A stretch of DNA of 64,000 bases from assembly GCF_003815875.1 (NCBI RefSeq), contig NZ_CP033924.1, forward strand, positions 2,728,001-2,792,000, read 5' to 3'. Positions 56,299 through 64,000 of this stretch are shown here, one piece after another. The notes beneath the pieces were generated by a model. That model searched no databases. It saw only the letters and a program-made list of their open reading frames with translations, and had not been told where the DNA came from. The position numbers and the translations under genes are program-made. The stretch's first letter is position 1; each line of letters begins with the position of its first letter. Origin of the DNA: Chryseobacterium lactis (GTDB taxonomy: Bacteria > Bacteroidota > Bacteroidia > Flavobacteriales > Weeksellaceae).

Positions 56299-57570
56299 TT
56301 ACCGTGGGCCACCGCCGCCGCCACTGTTTTTGTTGTTACCACCACCTCTTCTTTGAGGCATGAAAGGACTTTTCGCCTGTCCACCGGATGATTTTTTAGA
56401 AAGAAGCTTGTAACCGGTAATAATATTATCGTTTTTATCTAAACCGGAAATCACCTGAATTTCGGTATCGTTGTCCATTCCTGTTTTTATCTTTTTGCGG
56501 GAGATGGTGCTGTCCTTGGCAATAATCCATACGCCGGCTTCCTCTTTTTTATTTTGGGTATTTCTTTTGTTTTGTTTCTTCCATTGTCCTTTCTCATGTT
56601 TTTTGCCATTGGCAAAAGGGGAATTGACTTTATATTTTTGGACAACCAAGCTGTCTGGCCTGAAACTGGTCGCGGCAGCAGGAATTTTCATTACATTTTC
56701 TAAAACCTGAGTGAAGATGGTAATATTTGCCGTCATCCCGGGTTTTAATTTTAAACCTGAATTGTCTGCATTAATAATCGTCGTATAATTCACAACATTT
56801 GATGAAACCGTCGGGTGAAGACGAACTTCTGAAACTTCGCCATCAAATGTTTCGTCCGGAAATGCATCAACAGTAAAGGATACTTTCTGGCCTACTTTTA
56901 CATTGCCGATGTCCGCTTCGTCTACGGAGGCCCGAACCCTCATTTTGGTAAGATCTTTTGCAATGCTGAAAAGGGTAGGTGTACTAAAGCTTGAAGCTAC
57001 CGTTTGTCCTTCACTTACATTTCTGTTGAGGATGGTTCCGTCTATCGGAGAATAAATGTTGGTGAGCGACAGGTTTTTATTTGCCGTAGAAAGCTGAGCT
57101 GCTACAGAGCCTACCTGAGCTTTTGCTGCATTGTACTGGTTGGTGGCCAGGTCATAATCTGCCTTGCTGATAGCTCCTACCTTATAAAGCTGTGACTGCC
57201 GGTTGATATTAATCTCATTGTAAGCAAGATTGCTTTTGGCATTTTGTAAGTTAGCTTTGTACTGTTCCGACTGGAATGAAAGCAGATCCGGATCCAAAGT
57301 AGCCAAAAGCTGTCCTTTTTTAACAGTAGAATTAAAGTCCACATAAATACTTTTAATGATTCCTGAAACCTGTGTACCTACAGCAACAGTATCTACCGGC
57401 TGAATTGTTCCCGTAGCGGTAATGGAATTTGAAATTTCTCCCATTTCAGGCTTCACTGTTTCCAATTGGATTTTTATTTCTTTTTCTCTGATGAAGAAAA
57501 ACCAGACTGCACCAAGCATAATGATGCCGCCCACAATCCAGTACAACCATTTTTTATTCTTTGCTTTCAT
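56299..57570 (-). CDS. Membrane fusion (HlyD/MacA-like) adaptor of the efflux operon
   Basis: A 423-residue protein with an N-terminal membrane helix, a biotinyl-lipoyl-like domain (GTQVSGIIKSIYVDFNSTVKKGQLLATLDPD), a coiled coil (about 95-155), and beta-barrel domains. The tail is unusual: a Lys/Gln-rich segment near 325-345 and a Gly/Arg/Asn-rich end (RRGGGNNKNSGGGGGPR). The start lies 3 bases after the TolC-like stop, so the pair is tightly coupled. Confidence 0.92.
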   Translation of the reverse strand: MKAKNKKWLYWIVGGIIMLGAVWFFFIREKEIKIQLETVKPEMGEISNSITATGTIQPVDTVAVGTQVSGIIKSIYVDFNSTVKKGQLLATLDPDLLSFQSEQYKANLQNAKSNLAYNEININRQSQLYKVGAISKADYDLATNQYNAAKAQVGSVAAQLSTANKNLSLTNIYSPIDGTILNRNVSEGQTVASSFSTPTLFSIAKDLTKMRVRASVDEADIGNVKVGQKVSFTVDAFPDETFDGEVSEVRLHPTVSSNVVNYTTIINADNSGLKLKPGMTANITIFTQVLENVMKIPAAATSFRPDSLVVQKYKVNSPFANGKKHEKGQWKKQNKRNTQNKKEEAGVWIIAKDSTISRKKIKTGMDNDTEIQVISGLDKNDNIITGYKLLSKKSSGGQAKSPFMPQRRGGGNNKNSGGGGGPR

Positions 57571-57573
57571 AGC

Positions 57574-58884
57574 TTACTTTAGATTTATAGGGTTACCTGC
57601 ATAAAATTCGTAGATCTGTTTATTGAGAACTGCAGTGTATTTGGCCTGCAGATAATTTTGAACCGACTGGATGTAGAGTAATCTCTGTTGTTGAAGCTGT
57701 ACATAATCAATGCTGCCTATTTTCATTTGGGCATTTACGATGTCATAGCTTTGTTTGTTGAGATCCATTTGCTTTGATGCTGAATCATATTGTGACAAAG
57801 AGTTCTGGAGGCTGATATATGATTGTTCAACCTGTTGATTGAGAATTGTCCTGGTGTTTAGCAGATCCAGATTAGCCTGGTCAATGGCGATTTTCGATTT
57901 CTCAATTTGTGTTTTGTAGATTCTGTTATTATATATCGGGATTCCCAGACTCAAACCGATTGGCATATAAAAATTGTCACCCAACTGATTAAAGTAGCTT
58001 CCGTTTCCGTAAGAATAGTTGGTGGAGATATTGCCAGTAAGGTTAAGGGTCGGTTGTATAGAAGCTTTTGCGATTTTCAGAGCTGTGTTGGAGTTTTCTA
58101 CATTCAATTCGCTATATTTTATTTCAGGACGTTGATTTTGTGCCTGGCTTTGTACTTCCTGCAGAGATTGCAGTTGGTCATTTACCAGGATGCTATCGGG
58201 AGGAGTAATTTGAAAATTGTAGTTGGAAGGAAGCTGTAACAATTGTTTTAAATTAACAGCATTGGTTCTTAAGGTATTTTGAGCAGATATTAAATTATAT
58301 TCATCTTGTGCTACCTGCGCCTGAATCTGAAGAAAATTTAATTTTGAAATATTTCCGGCTTTATAAAACTGATCTCCCTGTTTCAATTGAGTTTGTGTAG
58401 TTTTCAGTACATTTTCCAAGGAGATGATGTTTTCCTGTGTCATCAGAATGCTCAAAAATGCCTGGGTGATGCTGAGGGTAATATTATTTTGAGCTTCCTG
58501 TACTGAAAGGTCTGCCATTTGAACCAACAGGTTTTTGGAAGCTTCATTGTTTTTAATATATCCGGCATGATAAAGGGTCATGGATGAATTGGCTCCGATA
58601 TTTTGTGATTGCGCACTGTTGAGCTGAAGTCCGTTGCCTCCATTTAGCGCAACAAGTCCTTGGGAAACCGTTCCGTTAAGGTTTGGATATTTAGCATCTT
58701 TGGCCTGAAGAAGATCTTGTTCAGCCGAGTTTTTTGACAGCTTCAGAGAATTGATGGAAATATTATTCTCTTTTGCATATTCAATACAATTTTCCAGAGT
58801 CCATTGGGTTGGATAATTGGTTGTCTGTGCAAATGTTCCGAGCGTTATGAATGAGAAAATCAAAAAGAAAAATTTGCGTTTCAT
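57574..58884 (-). CDS. TolC-family outer-membrane channel
   Basis: A 436-residue protein with a signal peptide ending TFAQ and two outer-membrane efflux (OEP) repeats rich in Gln and Asn helices. It opens with WTLENCIEYAKENNISI. It is the first gene of the operon TolC-adaptor-ATPase-permease on the minus strand. The 227-base gap before it, shared with the helicase gene, carries the divergent promoters. Confidence 0.92.
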   Translation of the reverse strand: MKRKFFFLIFSFITLGTFAQTTNYPTQWTLENCIEYAKENNISINSLKLSKNSAEQDLLQAKDAKYPNLNGTVSQGLVALNGGNGLQLNSAQSQNIGANSSMTLYHAGYIKNNEASKNLLVQMADLSVQEAQNNITLSITQAFLSILMTQENIISLENVLKTTQTQLKQGDQFYKAGNISKLNFLQIQAQVAQDEYNLISAQNTLRTNAVNLKQLLQLPSNYNFQITPPDSILVNDQLQSLQEVQSQAQNQRPEIKYSELNVENSNTALKIAKASIQPTLNLTGNISTNYSYGNGSYFNQLGDNFYMPIGLSLGIPIYNNRIYKTQIEKSKIAIDQANLDLLNTRTILNQQVEQSYISLQNSLSQYDSASKQMDLNKQSYDIVNAQMKIGSIDYVQLQQQRLLYIQSVQNYLQAKYTAVLNKQIYEFYAGNPINLK

Positions 58885-59083
58885 GGCTTTATTTTTGAAA
58901 ATTCATAAATAATACAGAAAAAATCAATCCAATTTAATAAAAAAAAACAATGTTTAACAAGTTTTTAACCCAAAGCTTGTTTTTTTAGATTTAATTTTTT
59001 AAAAATTAAAAATATATTAAAAGATTCTGAATTTAAGTTTGTATATTTAAAACTTTATTCAAAAACAAGTCAAATATTTATTG

Positions 59084-59091
59084 TATCTTTG
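59084..59091 (+). promoter_or_regulatory. -7 box of the DEAD-box helicase gene
   Basis: TATCTTTG, 20 bases before the ATG. The -33 region is AT-rich without a clear TTG at the right distance. Confidence 0.6.
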
Positions 59092-59111
59092 CAAAAATTT
59101 TAAAATAGTTA

Positions 59112-60815
59112 ATGAATTTATTTACGGAAACCAATTTAAGTCCTGATATCCTTAAGGCAATTGGCGAACTGGGCTACGAAAGCCCAACAGAAATCCAAAA
59201 ACAGACTATCCCTTTTATTCTTTCAGATATTCGCGACTTGATCGCACTTGCGCAGACAGGGACAGGCAAAACAGCAGCGTTTTCGCTTCCGATTTTGGAT
59301 ATGATTGACGATACGAGTCGCAAAATCCAATTATTGGTGCTTTGTCCGACACGGGAATTATGTCTTCAGATTTCGAAGGACATAAAGAATTACTCTAAGT
59401 ACATGAAAGACATCAAAACTACTGCGGTTTATGGTGGAAGTAGTATTGTAGAGCAGATGAGATCTTTGAAGGATAAACCGCAAATTATTGTGGGAACTCC
59501 GGGAAGAGTAATTGATCTTATCAACAGAAAAGCACTTGACTTTTCTGCGATTCATTGGTTAGTATTAGACGAAGCTGATGAAATGCTTTCAATGGGATTC
59601 AAAGACGAATTGGAAACCATTCTAAGCGAAACTCCGGAAACAAAACAAACTTTCTTATTCTCGGCAACGATGAACAAGGAGGTGGAAAGAATTTCCAAAA
59701 ATTACCTTACTAAGCCACATCGTATTTCAGTAGGTTCTATCAACGAAGTGAAGAAGAACATTACTCACGAATACTATGTAGTAGGGTATCGTCAGAAAAA
59801 AGAAGCATTGAAAAGATTAATCGATGCCAACCCTAACCAGTATTCCATTATTTTCTGTAGAACAAGAATGGAAACTCAGGAGGTTGCCGATTTCTTGATG
59901 CAGAACGGTTATGCCGCTGATGCACTTCACGGAGACCTTTCTCAGGCACAGAGAGATACGGTAATGAAGAAATTCAGATTGAAAAACATTGATATTCTTG
60001 TAGCGACAGACGTGGCAGCAAGAGGATTGGATGTAAACTCTCTGACTCACGTTATTCACTTCTCTTTACCTGATGATCCTGAAGTATTCGTACACAGAAG
60101 CGGAAGAACAGGTAGAGCTGGAAAAGACGGTATTTCTATGGCTTTAATCAAGCCTGAAGAAAGCAGAAAGCTGAAGCAGATTAAGTCTACGACAAAAATT
60201 GACATTATCGAAAAATTCATTCCTACAGGTGAAGATATTATCAAAGCTCAGGTAGGAGGTGTATTCGAAAAATTATTGACGGAGCACGAAGATCTTTTCG
60301 AATTTGATGATAGTTTAATTCCAGATCTAAGCAAATTTACCAAAGAAGAATTGGTGCACCAGTTGCTCCAGTTCCAATTGAAAGATCTTGCTCTTTATTA
60401 CAAAGATAAAAATGATCTTGCTGAACAGAAACTGAGCAGCAGAGATGATGATTTCTCCAGAAGAGATCGTGGGCGTGATAGTAGAGACAGAGATCGCGGA
60501 CGTGACAGAGACAGAGGAGATCGTGGAAGAGATAGAGATCGTGGTGGAAAGCCAAGAAGAAAAGATGAGAATATGGTAAGATTCTTCTTTAATCTTGGAA
60601 AGAAAGATCAATTGAAAAAGCTTGATGTTTTGGATATTATCAATAAGGCAACTGCTGTTGGAAAAGGCAAAAAAAGAGCTGAAATCGGTGATATTGAAAT
60701 TCTAGAGAAATTCTCTTTCTTCGAAGTTGAAAAATCGTTTAAAGACAATGTCTTGAGCAGTATTCAATCGATGAAATTTAAAGGAAAAGATATGAGAGCT
60801 GAAGTAGCTAACTAA
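59112..60815 (+). CDS. DEAD-box RNA helicase (DeaD/CsdA-like)
   Basis: A 567-residue helicase. Q motif region (GYESPTEIQKQTIPF), motif I AQTGTGKTAAF, Ia PTRELCLQ, II DEAD, III SAT, and VI HRSGRTGRAGK are all intact. After the helicase core a charged R/D/G repeat tract (RDRGRDRDRGDRGRDRDRG, about 450-475) leads to a C-terminal DbpA-type RNA-binding domain (VRFFFNLGKKDQLKKLDVLD). It probably unwinds rRNA or mRNA, as in cold adaptation and ribosome assembly. Confidence 0.93.
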   Translation: MNLFTETNLSPDILKAIGELGYESPTEIQKQTIPFILSDIRDLIALAQTGTGKTAAFSLPILDMIDDTSRKIQLLVLCPTRELCLQISKDIKNYSKYMKDIKTTAVYGGSSIVEQMRSLKDKPQIIVGTPGRVIDLINRKALDFSAIHWLVLDEADEMLSMGFKDELETILSETPETKQTFLFSATMNKEVERISKNYLTKPHRISVGSINEVKKNITHEYYVVGYRQKKEALKRLIDANPNQYSIIFCRTRMETQEVADFLMQNGYAADALHGDLSQAQRDTVMKKFRLKNIDILVATDVAARGLDVNSLTHVIHFSLPDDPEVFVHRSGRTGRAGKDGISMALIKPEESRKLKQIKSTTKIDIIEKFIPTGEDIIKAQVGGVFEKLLTEHEDLFEFDDSLIPDLSKFTKEELVHQLLQFQLKDLALYYKDKNDLAEQKLSSRDDDFSRRDRGRDSRDRDRGRDRDRGDRGRDRDRGGKPRRKDENMVRFFFNLGKKDQLKKLDVLDIINKATAVGKGKKRAEIGDIEILEKFSFFEVEKSFKDNVLSSIQSMKFKGKDMRAEVAN

Positions 60816-60833
60816 TCTCTTCTTATACTATAC

Positions 60834-60860
60834 AAAACCGGCATTAATGCCGGTTTTTTC
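60834..60860 (+). terminator. Intrinsic terminator after the helicase gene
   Basis: A perfect 24-base palindrome centred on TTAA (AAAACCGGCA...TGCCGGTTTT) followed by T's. Confidence 0.85.
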
Positions 60861-60966
60861 ATTTGATATTCAGTGGATAAGCGAATGTTAACAAAACTTA
60901 ATGTCATATAGTTTCACGTACAATCCTTTTTTAGGAAATTTGCACACGAATTATAAATACTAAAAA

Positions 60967-61605
60967 ATGGGAATTGGTAATATTTTCCACGCTTTTCAAC
61001 CAAAAGATAAAATCTTCTTTGTACTTTTTGAAAAGGTAACTGAAAACCTAGTTGCAATGTCTGAGGAATTCAACACTGGAATCAAGGATTTCGATCTTAA
61101 TGACGATTCAATGTTGAAGAAAATGAGTGATTTCGAACACAAAAATGATGAACTTACGCATGAGATCTTCATAGAACTGGGAAAAAACTTCATTACTCCT
61201 TTCGATCGTGAAGATATTCACACTCTGGCAACAGGATTGGATGATATCGCTGATTATATCTACGCTTCTACAAAATATATTTTCTTGTACAAATCTCCGG
61301 AGATGAAGGCTTATTCAGACTTCTCTTTATTGATCCACAAAGCATGTCTTGAAATTCAGAATGCAATGAAGAATCTTAAAGGATTCAAAAACATGGAGCA
61401 GGTAAAAGAAGCTTGTATTAAAGTAAACTCTATTGAGAATATTGCAGATGATTTGCTTTCCAACTCAATGGTAGAATTATTTGAAACGAATGATGCGATC
61501 AATATCATCAAAGTTTCTTCTGTATTGAACTATCTTGAAATTGTAACCGATAAAGCAGAAGATGTTGCCAACACGATTGAGAACATCATGATTAAATACG
61601 CCTAA
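60967..61605 (+). CDS. DUF47 (PhoU-like/PitA accessory) protein
   Basis: A 212-residue helical protein beginning MGIGNIFHAFQPKDKIFFVLFEK. It has the LTHEIFIELGKNFITPFDREDIH and TGLDDIADYIYASTKY motifs of the DUF47 family. It lies 13 bases upstream of the PiT gene. Family members act with PiT transporters, probably as regulators of phosphate uptake. Confidence 0.92.
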   Translation: MGIGNIFHAFQPKDKIFFVLFEKVTENLVAMSEEFNTGIKDFDLNDDSMLKKMSDFEHKNDELTHEIFIELGKNFITPFDREDIHTLATGLDDIADYIYASTKYIFLYKSPEMKAYSDFSLLIHKACLEIQNAMKNLKGFKNMEQVKEACIKVNSIENIADDLLSNSMVELFETNDAINIIKVSSVLNYLEIVTDKAEDVANTIENIMIKYA

Positions 61606-61618
61606 TACACAGCAAAAA

Positions 61619-62761
61619 ATGGAATTTCCGATTTTACTTGTAGTTATTATTGTGTTGGCGTTGATTTTCGATTACATCAATGGTTTCCATGATGCTGCCA
61701 ACTCAATTGCGACTATCGTTTCTACAAAAGTTTTAACTCCATTCCAGGCTGTACTATGGGCAGCGCTCTGGAACTTTGCAGCTTTCTTTATCGCTGCGTA
61801 TATTATTGGAGAATTTAAAATTGGTAATACAATTGCCAAAACAGTTAATGAGAATTTTATCACTCTTGAAGTTATATTTTCCGGTCTTATAGCTGCTATT
61901 GCCTGGAACCTTCTGACATGGTGGTTCGGGATTCCTTCCTCATCATCACATACATTGATTGGAGGTTTCTTAGGGGCTGCTCTTATGCATGCTTTCATGA
62001 TGGATTATCATGATGTGGCTGCAGCACAGCCGGAGCTTGGGATGTGGGAAACTATTAAAGAGGCTTTCACCCAGGTGACTCATCAGGGTGTGGTAAAGTT
62101 TGATAAAGTTATTCCTATCTTCCTGTTCATTTTCATGGCACCGATTATAGGGATGATTATCTCCATTATTATCACATTGATTATTGTACACCTTTATAAA
62201 AGATCAAACCCACACAAGGCAGACAAATCTTTCAAAAGATTGCAGCTGGTTTCTTCAGCTTTGTTCAGCTTAGGACATGGTTTGAATGATGCTCAGAAAG
62301 TAATGGGAATTATTGGAGCAGCGGTAATTTATTATCACGTTAATATGCTTCAGGATGCTCAGTATCTGAATATTCCTTCTGCAGGACGTTTTGATTATTT
62401 TGCTCAACACTATATCTGGGTTCCTTTAGTTTCATTTATTGCAATTGCTTTAGGTACAATGAGTGGTGGTTGGAAGATCATCAAAACAATGGGTACTAAG
62501 ATTACAAAAGTAACTTCATTAGAAGGTGTAAGTGCAGAAACTGCAGGAGCAATCACATTATTTATCACAGACCACTTTGGTATCCCTGTATCTACAACAC
62601 ATACGATTACAGGTTCTATCATCGGAGTAGGATTAACGAAAAGGATTTCAGCAGTTAGATGGGGAATTACAGTAAGCTTACTTTGGGCTTGGGTATTAAC
62701 AATTCCGATTTCAGCTATCGTAGCGGCAATCACTTATCTTGTGGTAACCTTTATTTTTTAA
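61619..62761 (+). CDS. PiT-family inorganic phosphate transporter
   Basis: A 380-residue protein with about 10-12 membrane helices. It has the twin PiT signatures GFHDAANSIATIVSTKVL (N-terminal) and GLNDAQKVMGII (C-terminal), plus GIPSSSSHTLIGG and GIPVSTTHTITGS. It is a low-affinity Pi symporter. It forms an operon with the DUF47 gene. Phosphate uptake here and phosphate release in the 11.8-22.3 kb locus are complementary. Confidence 0.95.
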   Translation: MEFPILLVVIIVLALIFDYINGFHDAANSIATIVSTKVLTPFQAVLWAALWNFAAFFIAAYIIGEFKIGNTIAKTVNENFITLEVIFSGLIAAIAWNLLTWWFGIPSSSSHTLIGGFLGAALMHAFMMDYHDVAAAQPELGMWETIKEAFTQVTHQGVVKFDKVIPIFLFIFMAPIIGMIISIIITLIIVHLYKRSNPHKADKSFKRLQLVSSALFSLGHGLNDAQKVMGIIGAAVIYYHVNMLQDAQYLNIPSAGRFDYFAQHYIWVPLVSFIAIALGTMSGGWKIIKTMGTKITKVTSLEGVSAETAGAITLFITDHFGIPVSTTHTITGSIIGVGLTKRISAVRWGITVSLLWAWVLTIPISAIVAAITYLVVTFIF

Positions 62762-62788
62762 AAGAAAAAATTTAGAACTTATTATACA

Positions 62789-62817
62789 AACTTTGTCCAT
62801 TTGGGCAAAGTTTTTTG
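62789..62817 (+). terminator. Intrinsic terminator after the PiT gene
   Basis: Stem AACTTTGTCC/GGGCAAAGTT (one G-T pair) with a 4-base loop and a T run. A TTG in the T run (62815-62817) and TATTTTTG at 62841-62848 (23-base spacer) form a possible promoter for the next gene. Confidence 0.8.
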
Positions 62818-62866
62818 TTTTATAAAGCCTTGAAAAATTGTATTTTTGTTCAAATTATAAGATTTT

Positions 62867-63838
62867 ATGGAATTTTTAGACAGATACCAGCAACTTGTTG
62901 GGGACGGCATCAATAAGTACACCTTTAAAGATAAACCAACGGAACTATATGAGCCGATGAATTACATCATTTCCCACGGTGGAAAACGTCTTCGTCCTAT
63001 TATGGTGCTGATGGCATGTGATCTGTTCGGAGGAGACCTTAAAGAGGCTATAAAACCCGCATTAGCTATAGAGTTTTTCCATAATTTCACCCTGATTCAT
63101 GATGATATCATGGATGAGGCGCCTTTAAGAAGAAACAAACCTACCATCCATACTTTACATGGACTCAATGTAGGGATTCTTTCCGGAGACGGACTGATGC
63201 TTAAAGCTTATAAATTTTTTGAAGATCTTGAACCTGAAATTTTTAAAGCATGTATCAGAATTTTCACCCATACAGGCCTTCTATTATGTGAAGGACAGCA
63301 GTATGATATCAATTTTGAGACTCAGGAGAATGTGACCTTTGATGACTACATCAGAATGATTACGTATAAAACCGGAGTGTTGAGTGCTTCTTCTTTTGAA
63401 ATCGGAGCCTTGATTGCAAGAGCTGATTTTAAAGACGCTAAAGCGATTTTCAACTTTGGAAAACATATCGGAATTGCTTTCCAGATTATGGATGATTATC
63501 TTGATGTATTCGGAGATCAGGCACAGTTCGGAAAAAAACATGCCGGCGATATCTACGAAAACAAGAAAACCGTTCTTTATTTATTGGCAAGAGAACATGC
63601 AACAGAAGAAGAGAGAAAAGAACTTGACTACTGGTATGCTAAAAAGACCGATAATATTGATAAAATCTACGGTGTTGAAAAGATCTTCAGAAGAACAAAA
63701 GTAGATGAAAAAGCACTCCGTTTAATTGAAAAGCATAACGAAATTGGTCAGAGCTACCTTCAGAAGATTAATATTCCGGAAGAAAAGAAAAGACCGTTTA
63801 TCGAGCTGGCAAATTATTTGTTGAGAAGAGAAAGTTAA
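62867..63838 (+). CDS. Polyprenyl (isoprenyl) diphosphate synthase
   Basis: A 323-residue all-helical prenyltransferase. The first aspartate-rich motif is LIHDDIMDEAPLRR, and the second is QIMDDYLDVFGD. SHGGKRLRP is the substrate-binding start. It condenses isopentenyl diphosphate with allylic diphosphates, for example for quinone side chains or polyprenyl carriers. Chain length is not determined here. It is preceded by its own promoter. Confidence 0.93.
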   Translation: MEFLDRYQQLVGDGINKYTFKDKPTELYEPMNYIISHGGKRLRPIMVLMACDLFGGDLKEAIKPALAIEFFHNFTLIHDDIMDEAPLRRNKPTIHTLHGLNVGILSGDGLMLKAYKFFEDLEPEIFKACIRIFTHTGLLLCEGQQYDINFETQENVTFDDYIRMITYKTGVLSASSFEIGALIARADFKDAKAIFNFGKHIGIAFQIMDDYLDVFGDQAQFGKKHAGDIYENKKTVLYLLAREHATEEERKELDYWYAKKTDNIDKIYGVEKIFRRTKVDEKALRLIEKHNEIGQSYLQKINIPEEKKRPFIELANYLLRRES

Positions 63839-63914
63839 ATAAGGTAATTAGGAAGTAGGGCTTGGGATGTGGAAATAGTCTAAGCCTTATGACCTGGATC
63901 CTAATCCTTCACCA

Positions 63915-64000
63915 ATGAAATTCAGAACCGAAGTCAATATTCCCGCATCCGAAAAAAAGATTGAGATTGAAGATAAAGTATTTTCAATAGGATCATGTTT
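63915..64000 (+). CDS. GSCFA-domain protein (5' end only)
   Basis: The window ends inside this gene. The readable start is MKFRTEVNIPASEKKIEIED and then KVFSIGSCF, which matches the GSCFA motif for which the family is named. Members are SGNH-like hydrolases of unknown substrate. Confidence 0.75.
   Translation, partial: MKFRTEVNIPASEKKIEIEDKVFSIGSC

Noticed and set aside
60887..60908. Pho-box-like repeat before the DUF47/PiT operon
   Set aside because: TTAAC and TTAAT are 10 bases apart, only two units, and no matching -7 geometry.

Overview
The window reads as a chromosomal segment of a Bacteroidota bacterium of the Flavobacteriia, most likely Chryseobacterium or a close relative. Grounds: AT-rich DNA with TAnnTTTG-type -7 boxes, SusC/SusD and Oar-type TonB receptors, type IX secretion C-terminal signals, a split KdpD-like sensor, MacAB-TolC, and characteristic small HTH protein pairs. 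No phage or integrase gene, rRNA or CRISPR array was seen.

Layout. 1-3.5 kb: end of a kdp-type locus (porin end, KdpD-like sensor, HAMP/PAS histidine kinase). 3.5-3.8 kb: an antitoxin-like gene broken by an in-frame stop. 3.8-9.3 kb: two tandem leucine-rich-repeat proteins with type IX sorting tails. 9.4-11.4 kb: ligA. 11.8-22.3 kb: a phosphate-scavenging locus (Oar-like receptor, glycerophosphodiester phosphodiesterase, SusC/SusD, calcineurin-type phosphatase). Both receptor genes carry six-unit 11-bp repeat arrays at the same distance from the -7 box. 22.6-28.9 kb: SDR reductase, prmA, SH3-like secreted protein, MgtC, half-size EamA transporter, epimerase and AraC regulator. 28.9-30.3 kb: truncated tRNA-like repeats plus a GIY-YIG nuclease, then tRNA-Arg/tRNA-Pro twice.

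30.6-45.8 kb is accessory DNA between two 221-bp direct copies of the tRNA-Arg/tRNA-Pro unit. It holds a duplicated-domain small protein, a secreted nuclease, two secreted adhesin-like proteins, four related AraC regulators with two small HTH proteins, an acid phosphatase lipoprotein, a six-cysteine peptide with a double-glycine leader, and a locally GC-richer hydrolase/cupin/reductase cassette with its own AraC regulator and matching operators. tRNA-end relics lie on both sides of that cassette. 45.9-46.1 kb: tRNA-Arg, tRNA-Pro, tRNA-Ser.

46.3-64 kb is mostly conserved backbone: amidase lipoprotein, aspA, two glycosyltransferases facing a flippase and an FkbM methyltransferase, a DUF2461 protein, a TolC-MacA-MacB-type efflux operon, a DEAD-box helicase, a DUF47/PiT phosphate uptake pair, a polyprenyl synthetase, and the start of a GSCFA-domain gene.

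The points most worth following up are the defensin-like (CS-alpha-beta pattern) GG-leader peptide at 41.1-41.3 kb, the tRNA-half/GIY-YIG repeat system at 28.9-29.9 kb with relics elsewhere, the Pho-box-like arrays at 11.7 and 16.1 kb, and the 21-bp-spaced AraC operators at 44.6 and 45.6 kb.
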